DNA of 64,000 nucleotides from Streptomyces sp. NRRL B-1140 (lineage in GTDB: Bacteria; Actinomycetota; Actinomycetes; Streptomycetales; Streptomycetaceae). The notes under the pieces were generated by a model, which was not told where the DNA came from, ran no database searches, and saw nothing but the letters and a program-made list of their open reading frames with translations. Made by a program: the position numbers and the translations under genes. Positions 16,051-26,878 of this stretch are shown here, in pieces (positions within the stretch are counted from its first letter, which is position 1; each line of letters begins with the position of its first letter). Location of the stretch: the NCBI RefSeq assembly GCF_001280065.1, contig NZ_LGEA01000136.1, positions 124,001-188,000 of the forward strand, in the 5' to 3' direction.

Positions 16051-17497
16051 GGGTCACCTCCGCCTGTCCGGCACCGACGCGGAGGTCCACATCGATGGTG
16101 CCGGACTTCCCGGAGCCCCCGGCGGGGGAGAGGGTGATCTCCTTGTGCCGGCCCGGCTGCACGTCCACGTCCTTCGGGTCGTCGCCCGGCAGTTGCAGGT
16201 CACCGATGCCCACCTCCACGTTCAGCCGCACGGTCACGTCGTCGGGCACCAGCAACCTGACCTTGCCCAAGCCGACCTCCGCCCGCGTCGTGACCGTCTG
16301 CTTCCCGGACACGTCCAGCCGGCTGAGATCCAGGGTGCCGACGCCGGTGCCCAGCTCGTAACGCTGGCGTACGTCCGCCACGGCGGCGGGCTGCCAGGTG
16401 GTGCGCACCCAGTGCGTGTCGACGCTCTCGGGCAGGGCCGCCGCCCCGGCCAGCAGCCCGGCCGTGATGATCGCCAGGAAGACCGACCCCGCGCCGGTGC
16501 GGCCCAGGAAGGCGCTGACGGCTATGCCCAGGCCGAGAACGGCGAGCGCACAGGACAGGCCCGTCTGCAGGCTGGTGCCGAGCGGATGCCCGTCCCAGGT
16601 CAGGCTCGTGCCCAGAGCTCCGGCGAGCAGCGCCAGCAGGAAGATCCAGCCGCCGATCCAGCGCGGGCCGCGCGGACGGGGCGGCCGGGGGTGCTCGGCG
16701 GGTATCTCCTCACGGGTACGAGGCCGGACGCCAAGGCCGATGTTGACGGCCGCCGCGGCATCCAGGTCGCGGGTGTCGCGCGGGCCCCACAGGTAACCCG
16801 TGCCGCCTATGTGGGTGCCGTCCTTGACGATCGGGTCACGCCACCAGGAGGGGGTGGTGAGGAGAACGGGCGGTGCCTGGGGCTCCGGCGGGGCGTCGGC
16901 GACGGCTTGGGCTGCCAGAGGATCGGGGCTGGGGGTGCCGCGCCGGCGCGACCAGTAGCCGGCGCCCGCGAGGACGAGGGAGAGGACGACGGCGAAGGTC
17001 AGCACACTGCCGTTGTTCAGCATGGTCAGGAACACCCCGCAGCCGACCAGCGCGAACAGCACGGCCGCCAGGGCTTGGCCGTCGACGCGGCCGGTGAGCA
17101 GCTTGCGGACCTCGTTCTCCTCGTTCTCCTCGTCGTCGTAAGGGACGAAGAGCCAGGCGAAGCCGTAGAAGACGAGACCGAGGCCGCCCGTCGCGGAGAG
17201 CACGGCGAGGGTGATGCGGAAGATCACCGGGTCCATGTCGCACTGCCGCCCGAGCCCGGCGCAGACTCCGGCCAGGATCTTGTGGCGGCGGTCGCGGCGG
17301 AACGCGTGGGGCGGCCCGGCCGGGACGGCTTCCTCGGCGGGGGCGGCCGTACCGGGTGCTCCTTCCTGTCCTGCCGCGCCCGCGCGCCCGGGTGCGGAGC
17401 CCGCGGCGGGCGCGGCATCCTGCGGCCCTGCCCCCGGAGCGGGGTGCGGGCCGGGGCCGGGTCCCGGACCCGTCGCGGCGTGCTCGTGATCGGTCAT
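16037..17497 (-). CDS. PspC-domain membrane protein with LiaF-like C-terminus
   Basis: 486 aa. A long Pro/Gly/Ala-rich cytosolic N-terminus is followed by a PspC domain, FRRDRRHKILAGVCAGLGRQ...DMDPVIFRITLAVLS (about residues 66-125), which includes a transmembrane hairpin. Further helices lie at about 140-185 and 285-360. The last 130 residues are a beta-repeat region (LGTGVGTLDLSRLDVSG, AEVGLGKVRLLVPDDV, VEVGIGDLQLPGDD) typical of the LiaF/DUF2154-type right-handed helix. PspC and LiaF proteins sense or buffer envelope stress and control a cognate two-component system. The divergent neighbour (17676) is a sensor kinase that also carries a PspC domain, which supports that role here. Confidence 0.88.
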   Translation of the reverse strand: MTDHEHAATGPGPGPGPHPAPGAGPQDAAPAAGSAPGRAGAAGQEGAPGTAAPAEEAVPAGPPHAFRRDRRHKILAGVCAGLGRQCDMDPVIFRITLAVLSATGGLGLVFYGFAWLFVPYDDEENEENEVRKLLTGRVDGQALAAVLFALVGCGVFLTMLNNGSVLTFAVVLSLVLAGAGYWSRRRGTPSPDPLAAQAVADAPPEPQAPPVLLTTPSWWRDPIVKDGTHIGGTGYLWGPRDTRDLDAAAAVNIGLGVRPRTREEIPAEHPRPPRPRGPRWIGGWIFLLALLAGALGTSLTWDGHPLGTSLQTGLSCALAVLGLGIAVSAFLGRTGAGSVFLAIITAGLLAGAAALPESVDTHWVRTTWQPAAVADVRQRYELGTGVGTLDLSRLDVSGKQTVTTRAEVGLGKVRLLVPDDVTVRLNVEVGIGDLQLPGDDPKDVDVQPGRHKEITLSPAGGSGKSGTIDVDLRVGAGQAEVTRAAS

Positions 17498-17675
17498 GGG
17501 TCCATGGTGACGGGCGCGGCGTCCCGGCGGGAGCCGGAACGACCCTGGCCGGACCCTGATATCGGCCCTGAAGGGAGGCTCGGGAAGCGTTCGAGGGGCC
17601 GCCCCGGGGAGATCAGGGGAGCCTCAGGGGCCGACCCTGATGCTCCGGTCTCCCGCACGTGTGACCATCAATGGC

Positions 17676-18968
17676 ATGTCGGAAGCCGCAGCAGCGCCAC
17701 TCGCCGAACCGCGGCCGCCGCGCAAGCTCTACCGCAGCAGTGACGGACGCTGGCTCGGGGGCGTGGCGCGGGGCCTCGCCGGGCATCTCGGGCTGCCCGT
17801 GATCTGGGTACGGCTCGTCTTCGTCGGCCTGTTCATGGCCGACGGCCTCGGCGCGCTGCTGTACGCCGCTTTCTGGTTCTTCGTCCCGCTCGGTGTCGGC
17901 GGGGTGGAGGAGCAGAAGCCGCCGTCGGCGGTGACCGCGGAGACCTCGCCCGACGGCCGCCGCAGACGCGTGGCGCGCCGGCCCGACAAGGGCCAGATCG
18001 TGGCCCTGCTCCTCATGGTCGTGGTGGCCATGGTCTTCGTGGGCAACGTGAACCTCAGCGGTGGGGCCAGGGCCTACCTCTGGCCGACCGTGCTCGTCGG
18101 CGCGGGCGTCGCCCTGGTCTGGCGGCAGGCGGACAACGCCCGCCGGGCCCGCTGGGCCGAGGTCGGCCGCCGCCGGCGCACGGTCACGCTCCTGCGCTCG
18201 GTGGGCGGGGTACTGCTGGTGACGGCCGGCGTCTCCGGCATCTTCGTCCTGCAGGGCTCCGCGGCACACCTCGGTTCCGTCCTGCAGGCGGCCCTCGCGG
18301 TCCTCGTCGGGATAACGCTGCTCGCCGGGCCGTATCTGGTGCGCATGACCCAGGACCTCTCCGAGGAACGCCTGATGCGCATCCGTGCGCAGGAGCGCGC
18401 GGAGGTCGCCGCCCATGTGCACGACTCGGTGCTGCACACCCTGACCCTGATACAGCGCAACGCGGAGAACGCCGGGGAGGTCCGCCGCCTGGCCCGCGCC
18501 CAGGAACGCGACCTTCGCACCTGGCTCTACAAGCCCGAAGGCACCGGCAAGGAGGAGGCCGACGAGCCCACCACCCTCGCCGACGCCGTCCGGCGCAACG
18601 CGGCCGAGGTGGAGGACAAGCACGGCGTGCCCATCGAGGTCGTGGTCGTGGGCGACTGCCCCCTCGACGAGGGGATCGCCGCGCAGATGCAGGCCGCGCG
18701 GGAAGCAATGGTCAACGCCGCCAAGTACGGTGGCGAGGGCGGCGCCGTGCAGGTATTCGCCGAGGTGGAGGGGAAGACGGTCTTCGTGTCCGTCCGGGAC
18801 CGGGGCCCCGGCTTCGACCTCGATTCGATACCCGCCGACCGGATGGGTGTCAGAGAATCGATCATCGGCCGCATGGAGCGCAACGGCGGGACGGCGCGGC
18901 TGCGCGCGGTGCCGGACGGCGGCACGGAGGTCGAGCTGGAGATGGAGAGGGCGGAGAAGACGTCATGA
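17676..18968 (+). CDS. Sensor histidine kinase with N-terminal PspC domain
   Basis: 430 aa. The N-terminus (YRSSDGRWLGGVARGLAGHLGLP, about 20-75) is a PspC domain with a membrane hairpin. Three more hydrophobic helices follow at about 110-220. The kinase core is of the NarL-partner class: the phospho-acceptor His is in EVAAHVHDSVLHTLTLI, and the ATPase domain has AAREAMVNAAKYG (N box) and VRDRGPGFDLDSIP (G box). Start ATG 17676 is supported by the reading MSEAAAAP before the PspC domain. The response regulator overlaps by four bases (ATGA), so they form a two-component operon. It is divergent from the PspC/LiaF-like gene (178 bases between), and envelope stress is the likely signal. Confidence 0.92.
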   Translation: MSEAAAAPLAEPRPPRKLYRSSDGRWLGGVARGLAGHLGLPVIWVRLVFVGLFMADGLGALLYAAFWFFVPLGVGGVEEQKPPSAVTAETSPDGRRRRVARRPDKGQIVALLLMVVVAMVFVGNVNLSGGARAYLWPTVLVGAGVALVWRQADNARRARWAEVGRRRRTVTLLRSVGGVLLVTAGVSGIFVLQGSAAHLGSVLQAALAVLVGITLLAGPYLVRMTQDLSEERLMRIRAQERAEVAAHVHDSVLHTLTLIQRNAENAGEVRRLARAQERDLRTWLYKPEGTGKEEADEPTTLADAVRRNAAEVEDKHGVPIEVVVVGDCPLDEGIAAQMQAAREAMVNAAKYGGEGGAVQVFAEVEGKTVFVSVRDRGPGFDLDSIPADRMGVRESIIGRMERNGGTARLRAVPDGGTEVELEMERAEKTS

Positions 18969-19696
18969 GCGACCCGACCGAGGCGAACGGCACGGCGGAG
19001 GCGGCGGGGCCCGCGCAGGAGGGCGGCGGCCCGGGGCGTCATGTCCGTGTGGTCCTCGTGGACGACCACCGCATGTTCCGTACCGGGGTCCAGGCCGAGA
19101 TCGGACAGACCGCGCAGACCGGTGTCGAGGTCGTCGGTGAGGCCGCGGACGTCGACCAGGCCGTCACGGTCATCACCGCGACCCGCCCCGAGGTGGTCCT
19201 CCTCGACGTGCACCTGCCGGGCGGGGGAGGCGTCGAAGTGCTGCGCCGCTGCGCCCCGTTGATGGGCGACACCGAGCAGCCGGTCCGCTTCCTCGCGCTG
19301 TCCGTGTCGGACGCGGCGGAGGACGTGATCGGCGTGATCCGCGGCGGGGCCCGCGGCTACGTCACCAAGACGATCACCGGCACGGACCTCGTGGACTCCA
19401 TCTTCCGGGTCCAGGAGGGCGACGCGGTCTTCTCGCCCCGGCTGGCCGGGTTCGTCCTGGACGCCTTCGCCTCCACGGACGCGCCGCCGGTCGACGAGGA
19501 CCTGGACCGCCTGACCCAGCGCGAGCGCGAGGTGCTGCGCCTCATCGCCCGGGGCTACGCGTACAAGGAGATCGCCAAGCAGTTGTACATCTCCGTCAAG
19601 ACGGTCGAGTCGCACGTCTCGGCGGTGCTGCGCAAGCTCCAGCTCTCCAACCGGCACGAGCTGACCCGCTGGGCGACGGCGCGGCGGCTGGTCTGA
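18965..19696 (+). CDS. LuxR/NarL-family response regulator
   Basis: 243 aa. The receiver domain (about 24-150) has the acidic pair in VRVVLVDDHRMFRTGV, the phospho-Asp in PEVVLLDVHLPGGGG, and the conserved Ser and Lys in LALSVSDA and VTKTITG. The output domain is a GerE/LuxR helix-turn-helix, TQREREVLRLIARGYAYKEI and VKTVESHVSAVLRKL. It is coupled to the PspC-containing kinase by a four-base overlap. The likely targets are the divergent PspC/LiaF gene and itself, by analogy with LiaRS-type systems; no operator is evident. Confidence 0.93.
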   Translation: MSDPTEANGTAEAAGPAQEGGGPGRHVRVVLVDDHRMFRTGVQAEIGQTAQTGVEVVGEAADVDQAVTVITATRPEVVLLDVHLPGGGGVEVLRRCAPLMGDTEQPVRFLALSVSDAAEDVIGVIRGGARGYVTKTITGTDLVDSIFRVQEGDAVFSPRLAGFVLDAFASTDAPPVDEDLDRLTQREREVLRLIARGYAYKEIAKQLYISVKTVESHVSAVLRKLQLSNRHELTRWATARRLV

Positions 19697-19749
19697 CGCC
19701 GGGGCCGGGTCCGCGCCCGGCCCTCCGCCCACCTCGCTGACGCGCCCGC

Positions 19750-20808
19750 TCACACCACGCGCGTCGCCCCCGCGAACGGCATCTCGTCCAAGGGCGCGAT
19801 GCGGACCGGCGCGGACGGGTTGGGGGCGTGGATCATCCGGCCGTTGCCCACGTAGATGCCGACATGGCTGATGCCCGCGTAGAAGAAGACCAGGTCGCCG
19901 GGGAGGAGTTCGGAGCGGGAGACGCGGCGGCCGGCGGCGATCTGGGAGTACGTCGTGCGGGGCAGGGCGACGCCGGCAGCGCGGTACGCGGCCTGGACGA
20001 GGCCCGAGCAGTCGAAGGCGTTCGGGCCGGTGGCGCCCCAGACGTAGGGGCTGCCGAGCTTTTGGTGGGCGTAGGAGACGGCGGCTGCCGCCCGGGAGCC
20101 GGGCGTCTGGGACGGGGCGGAGCCGGGGGCCGCGAGAGGGTCCCGGACGTCCGCCGCGCGCGAGGCACGGCCCTGCGATACGCCCGGCCGGGAACGTTCC
20201 TGCGCGTCGAGCCGGGACAGCAGCCGTCGTGCCGAGCCCAGCTTGCCGGTGATCGTCTTCTTGTGCCGCTTCAGCTCCGTCTGACGTGACCTCAGGGAGG
20301 TCAGCTCGATGTGGGCGGCGCCGCGCAGCTGCTCGATCTCCCGGAGCTGCTTGCGCACGCCCGCGACGGCGGCGTTCTGCCGGTTTCCGGCGCGCTCGAC
20401 GAACTCGGCGTTCTCGAGGTAGCGGTCGGGATCGTCGGACAGGGCGAGCTGCACCGCCGGGTCGAGACCGCCGGCACGATACTGCGCGGCGGCGACCGAC
20501 CCCAGGGCGTCACGGGCGGAGTTGAGCCGCTCCTCCTTGCGGGCGGCCTGGTCCTGCAGCCCCTTCAGCCGCTGCCGGGCCGCGTCGGCCTTCTCCTTCG
20601 TGCCGTTGTACTTCTCGGTGGCGACCTCCGCCTCGCGGTACAGCCGGTCCACCTTGGCCTCGACCTGGCCGGGCGTGAGCTGGGGTTCGGCGTGTCCGGT
20701 CCCGTCGAAGCCCGTCGCCGTCGCCGCGCCCGCGAGTGCGATCGTGGCGGCCGTACGGGCCTTGCCGCCACCCATTGCGCGCTGTCGGGGCTTGCGGTGC
20801 GCTGCCAC
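19750..20808 (-). CDS. Secreted NlpC/P60 peptidoglycan hydrolase (RipA-like)
   Basis: 352 aa. It begins with a basic export signal (MAAHRKPRQRAMGGGKARTA, then an Ala-rich hydrophobic stretch to about residue 40). Two long coiled-coil segments follow (about 45-215; VEAKVDRLYREAEVATEKYN and RSRQTELKRHKKTITGKL). The NlpC/P60 domain is at the end: AFDCSGLVQAAY gives the catalytic Cys, ISHVGIYVGNG the His, and MIHAPNP the third polar residue. It should cleave D-Glu-meso-DAP stem-peptide bonds. The coiled coils probably autoinhibit, as in RipA/PcsB-type enzymes. The start is GTG 20808; the ribosome site is weak. A second paralogue lies at 22597-23784. I saw no ydaO riboswitch here, unlike the paralogue. 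Confidence 0.92.
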   Translation of the reverse strand: MAAHRKPRQRAMGGGKARTAATIALAGAATATGFDGTGHAEPQLTPGQVEAKVDRLYREAEVATEKYNGTKEKADAARQRLKGLQDQAARKEERLNSARDALGSVAAAQYRAGGLDPAVQLALSDDPDRYLENAEFVERAGNRQNAAVAGVRKQLREIEQLRGAAHIELTSLRSRQTELKRHKKTITGKLGSARRLLSRLDAQERSRPGVSQGRASRAADVRDPLAAPGSAPSQTPGSRAAAAVSYAHQKLGSPYVWGATGPNAFDCSGLVQAAYRAAGVALPRTTYSQIAAGRRVSRSELLPGDLVFFYAGISHVGIYVGNGRMIHAPNPSAPVRIAPLDEMPFAGATRVV

Positions 20809-21229
20809 CTGGAGGCCACGTCCTTTCCTCGGCCGCCGAGGGGTGCGTGCGGCCGCCGGGGGAGCGGACGTGCGGCCTTGCGCGTCCGGCGACGGCCCGC
20901 ACAGGGGGAGCGGACCGCCGCCGGATCTTTCGGCGGTGGTGTCCGACTGCCGCCCCTGGCCCGGGCGGCGGTGGGGAGCCGGGCACCTGGGGGAGGACGC
21001 TAAGCGTCTCCGTGGGGGGCCGGGGGCGGGTGTGCGGAAGTGTCGCGAGAGGACCGGCGGTGACCGTATGCGACCGTGAACCCGCCCAGGCGTCGCCTAC
21101 TTCACTCAGCGTGATGACCGATGGACCGAATCGTGAGCGAGTGACCGTGATCGGGTGCTATGGGGTGCATTGATGTACCCCCGGGCCGGTGTCGGGTGGC
21201 TTCGGAGCCCCTGATTAGGCTCCGGCCTC
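20809..21229. other. 421-base divergent intergenic region
   Basis: It separates the NlpC/P60 gene (minus) from the small membrane protein at 21230 (plus). On the + strand TAGGCT ends eight bases before the ATG at 21230 and fits a Streptomyces -10, giving a leaderless message. On the minus side I see only a short CCGCCG/CGGCGG hairpin around 20920-20945. I found no riboswitch signature. Confidence 0.4.
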
Positions 21230-21583
21230 ATGGACGTACTCATCCACCTCTTCGTCGGCCTCCACATCATCGGCATCGCCTCGCTCCTGGGCGGCTTCCT
21301 GACCCAGATGAAGGCGATGGGCGAGGGTACCGCCCGCTTCACCCCCGCGATGCTGCACGGCGCGCTCACGATGCTCGTCACCGGTGTGATCCTGGTCGGC
21401 CTCAACCAGGCCGACGACCAGACCGTGAACAACATCAAGATCGGCGTGAAGCTGGCCCTGCTGATCGTGATCCTCGGTCTGGTCTATGTGAAGCGGGACG
21501 ACGAGAAGGTGGACAAGGGCCTCTTCGGTCTGGTCGGCCTGCTGACCACGGCGAACATCTTCATCGCCGTGCTCTGGACCTGA
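21230..21583 (+). CDS. Small four-helix membrane protein
   Basis: 117 aa with four hydrophobic helices: VLIHLFVGLHIIGIASLLGG, MLHGALTMLVTGVILVGL, IGVKLALLIVILGLVYV and LFGLVGLLTTANIFIAVLW. The loop QADDQTVNNIKIG is polar. It lacks a recognisable domain beyond being a conserved actinobacterial membrane protein. No Shine-Dalgarno is present before the ATG and a -10-like TAGGCT lies just upstream, consistent with a leaderless transcript. The 3' end overlaps the convergent gene by 23 bases. Confidence 0.8.
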   Translation: MDVLIHLFVGLHIIGIASLLGGFLTQMKAMGEGTARFTPAMLHGALTMLVTGVILVGLNQADDQTVNNIKIGVKLALLIVILGLVYVKRDDEKVDKGLFGLVGLLTTANIFIAVLWT

Positions 21584-22502
21584 CCCGGGGGCGCTCCCCG
21601 GCGGCCCGGGCGGAGGCGAGAGCCCAGGCGGTGCACCCGAGCCAGGCGGCCACCGCGATCCACAGCAGCACCTCCCCGGCGACGTCGAGCCAGGGAACGT
21701 CGAGGGCGGCGGCGACCGCGAGGGTGGCCGTCGCCGTCACGACCGCGGCGAACACGGTCGCCCAGCGCCGCACGTCGTAGTGGTGCCGGGGCCAGAAGAG
21801 CTCGGCCAGGAGCAGGGCCACGCAGGCGATCAGCGCGAGCACCAGCAGCGTGACCGTCGTCGTGCGCAGGGTGTCGGCGTTCTCCTCGTTCCACAGGTAC
21901 AGGCGCGAGCTGTCGGCATCGAGGAGTGCCGCCCCGGCCAGCGCGGAGACGGCGAGGGCGCCGGCCGCGAACCAGTGGTCCCCGCGCCCCTCCTCCACCT
22001 GCCGGGGCTGGAAGCGGAACAGGGCGAAGCAGTAGAGCGCGAGCCCCAGCCAGAACAGCACCAGGGCCGCGTGGGCGAGCCAGGCCGCCCTGTCGGCCGC
22101 GGCCAGGGTGGCGCCGAGGACGGCGACCGCCTCCGTGGCCACGCAGCGCAGGAACACCGTTCCGCGCCGCCCTTGGGCCTCCACGGTGAGCAGCACCGCC
22201 CAGAGCACCATGGCGAGCGCCAGCAGCGCCTCGGCCAGGGGCTGCTGCCCGGCCGCGGAGAAGCCGGTGCCCAGGACCGCGGTCGCCGCCACCGTGGTGA
22301 GCGCGGCCGGTGTCTCCACCCGGCCCTCGCCGTGCGTCCGCCGGACGAGTCCCGCGGCCGCCGCCAGCCAGGCCGCGCAGGCCAGTGCCAGGGTGATGCG
22401 GGAGAGGACGGCGTACCCCGCCGAGTCGAGACCGGCCGACACGATGCCGGTCGCCAGCGCATACGTCGCCCACCAGGTGGCAAAAAGGGAGGGACCGGGC
22501 AT
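21561..22502 (-). CDS. TehA/SLAC1-type transporter-like membrane protein
   Basis: 313 aa, about ten hydrophobic helices and little else. The start region LFATWWATYALATGIVSAGLDSAGYAVLSRITLALACAAWLA resembles the first helices of the tellurite-resistance/C4-dicarboxylate (TDT) family, whose hallmark is (M)ATGIVS near the N-terminus. Family members export organic anions or act as anion channels. The conserved gating Phe cannot be placed by eye. The start is ATG 22502. The gene is convergent with 21230-21583 and upstream of the NlpC/P60 gene on the same strand. Confidence in the family is moderate. Confidence 0.65.
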   Translation of the reverse strand: MPGPSLFATWWATYALATGIVSAGLDSAGYAVLSRITLALACAAWLAAAAGLVRRTHGEGRVETPAALTTVAATAVLGTGFSAAGQQPLAEALLALAMVLWAVLLTVEAQGRRGTVFLRCVATEAVAVLGATLAAADRAAWLAHAALVLFWLGLALYCFALFRFQPRQVEEGRGDHWFAAGALAVSALAGAALLDADSSRLYLWNEENADTLRTTTVTLLVLALIACVALLLAELFWPRHHYDVRRWATVFAAVVTATATLAVAAALDVPWLDVAGEVLLWIAVAAWLGCTAWALASARAAGERPRVRSRARR

Positions 22503-22596
22503 ACCGCCGATGCTAGAGAGCGGCGTGCGCGGGGGGAGAGGGGCACGCGCACGTGCCCCTCGAAATCGCGTCGCGATCCGCCGGCCCCCAGGCTGC

Positions 22597-23784
22597 TCAG
22601 GCCGGGCGCACCACGCTGTGGATCGCCGACTCGCCGTCGTAGTAGATCGACTCCTCGCGCACGTACGTGCCGGGCTTCGGCGCGTGGATCATCATGCCGT
22701 TGCCGATGTAGATCCCGACGTGGGTGACATCGTCGTAGAAGAAGACCAGGTCACCGGGTTGCGCCTGGGAGAGCGGGACCGTGGTGCCGGCGTCGACCTG
22801 GTCGTAGGTCGTGCGCGGCAGGGTGACGCCCGCGGCCTTCCAGGCGGCCTGGGTGAGGCCCGAGCAGTCGTACGAGCCGGGCCCGACGGCGCCCCACACG
22901 TACGGCTTGCCGATCTGGGCACGGGCGAAGGCGAGCGCCTTGTCGGCCTTGGTGGCGTACGAGGAGTCGGCCGGCGCCGTCGAGGCGGACGAGCCGGAGC
23001 CCGACGACCCCGTCGACCCGGACGTGGAGGACCCGCCGTCCTGCTGCCGGGCGGCCTCCTGCTGTGCCTTCTGCTGCGCTGCCTGCTGCCGGGCCAGCTC
23101 GTCGGCCTTGCGGGCGGCCTCCGCCCGCTTCTCCTTCTCGATCGCCGCGAGCCGGGCCTTCTCCTCGGCGGTCAGCTTCGTCATCAGCTCGCGCGCGTCG
23201 GCGAGCTTGCGCTGGACGGTGGCCTTGGCCGTCTTCAGATCGCCCTGCGACTCGGTGAGCGTCTCGAGGCTCTCGGTGGCCTCCTGGCGCTTCTTCATCG
23301 TCTCGGACTGCTGCGTGACGTAGTCGTCGACCGCGACCTTCTGGCGGCCGGTCATCCGGTCCATCAGCTGGGTCTGGTCGAAGTAGTCCTGCGGGGTGTC
23401 CGCGAGCAGGAACGTCGCCGTGTCCGGGGCGGCGGCACCGGTGCGGTACTGGGCGGAGGCGAAGGAACCCAGTTCCTCGCGCGCCTCGTTGAGCTTCTGG
23501 GTGCGCTGGGCGACGTCGTCGAGGAGGGTGTCGACGCGCTTGCGCTGCTTCGCGGTCTTCTCCTTGGCCGCGTTGTACTTGTCGGTCGCCGACTCGGCCT
23601 GGCGGTACAGGTCGTCGACCTTCTTCTCGACTTCCTCGAGGCTGGGCTTGTCGTCGGCCTCGGGGGCGGCGTTGGCCGACTGGGACAGCAGGGCCACGGA
23701 GGTGAGGGCCGCCGTTGCGAGGGCGGGGGTCCGTATGCCTGCCATGCGCGTACCCGTAGGACGCGACTTGCGGTGCGACGCCAA
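22597..23784 (-). CDS. Secreted NlpC/P60 peptidoglycan hydrolase under c-di-AMP riboswitch
   Basis: 395 aa. TTG start at 23784 with GGAAGGAG upstream; the next ATG (13 codons on) lacks such a site. A signal peptide with basic start (ASHRKSRPTGTRMAG) ends near SANAAPE. Coiled-coil regions cover about 45-240, including a KAQQEAARQQ-rich stretch, then a Ser/Gly linker. The NlpC/P60 domain at the end has YDCSGLTQAAW (Cys), VTHVGIYIGNG (His) and MIHAPKPG. It is a paralogue of 19750-20808 with the same architecture. The 5' leader is a ydaO-type riboswitch, so c-di-AMP, which reports osmotic and potassium status, should switch off expression, as known for other Streptomyces resuscitation and wall hydrolases. 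Confidence 0.93.
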   Translation of the reverse strand: MASHRKSRPTGTRMAGIRTPALATAALTSVALLSQSANAAPEADDKPSLEEVEKKVDDLYRQAESATDKYNAAKEKTAKQRKRVDTLLDDVAQRTQKLNEAREELGSFASAQYRTGAAAPDTATFLLADTPQDYFDQTQLMDRMTGRQKVAVDDYVTQQSETMKKRQEATESLETLTESQGDLKTAKATVQRKLADARELMTKLTAEEKARLAAIEKEKRAEAARKADELARQQAAQQKAQQEAARQQDGGSSTSGSTGSSGSGSSASTAPADSSYATKADKALAFARAQIGKPYVWGAVGPGSYDCSGLTQAAWKAAGVTLPRTTYDQVDAGTTVPLSQAQPGDLVFFYDDVTHVGIYIGNGMMIHAPKPGTYVREESIYYDGESAIHSVVRPA

Positions 23785-23814
23785 GGGAGGCGACTCCTTC
23801 CATGTTCCGCCTAC

Positions 23815-23950
23815 CGGGTTAGCTGTCGGGTTCGGGCGGGTGGTTCGGAAGGTTTGCCCTACGGCCTTCTCCGTACAGGGAGTCGGGCCGATTCACCCCA
23901 GGTTCACGGTTGGGTCCCCGGCTCCGGCTGCCGCTGCGGCACACCGGACT
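23815..23950 (-). promoter_or_regulatory. ydaO/yuaA (c-di-AMP) riboswitch
   Basis: Read on the minus strand, the leader contains CGGGGACCCA (plus 23911-23920), GGGGTGAATC (plus 23890-23899) and the 3' hallmark CCGACAGCTAACC (plus 23817-23829). These occur in the order of the ydaO consensus. It ends about 30 bases before the NlpC/P60 start at 23784. Boundaries are approximate. Confidence 0.88.
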
Positions 23951-24247
23951 CGGCGGAGGCCGCGCGGCCCGGCGACGTTCGCCGGTGGGGGTCATGCGGC
24001 CTGGTCGCACCGTAGCCAACTCGTGTGGCCCCTGTGAAGGTTGATGGGTGATATGCCCGATACATTTTCGTGACCTTATTCCTGAGCGTTGCCGAGAGTG
24101 AACGATCAAGGGGGATTGGATGGGAAAAATCCCCATTTGCCGGGCGTGTAGCAGGGCGTGATCGCGCCGTCATGGAGGGCGACAACGCGCCATCCGGCGG
24201 TGGGCCGGACCCCGGGCGCGCGGCGATGTTCTCGGGGCGGCGGCGGG

Positions 24248-24270
24248 CTGTCAGTGGGGCGCCCTAGACT
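24248..24270 (+). promoter_or_regulatory. PafBC-type (RecA-NDp) DNA-damage promoter of pcrA
   Basis: CTGTCAGTG, eight bases, then TAGACT, matching TTGTCRGTG-N8-TAnnnT except for the first base. The -10 ends nine bases before the pcrA ATG, so the transcript has almost no leader. The consensus is established for RecA-independent damage induction in mycobacteria; its use here is inference. Confidence 0.7.
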
Positions 24271-24279
24271 CGGAGAGCG

Positions 24280-26757
<2,478 letters not shown>

Positions 26758-26878
26758 CGCCGTGAGGTGAACCGGCGCGCCCCCGCGCGATCGACGCGGG
26801 CGGGGGCTGCCGGGGCGTTACCCGATGCGGATGAGGGTGCGGGCGCGTCACCCGGCGCCGACGGAGGCTGCCCGGACG

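Noticed and set aside
20809..21229. A second ydaO riboswitch before the NlpC/P60 gene at 20808
   Set aside because: The GCTAACC and GGGGTGAA hallmarks are missing on the minus strand of this region.
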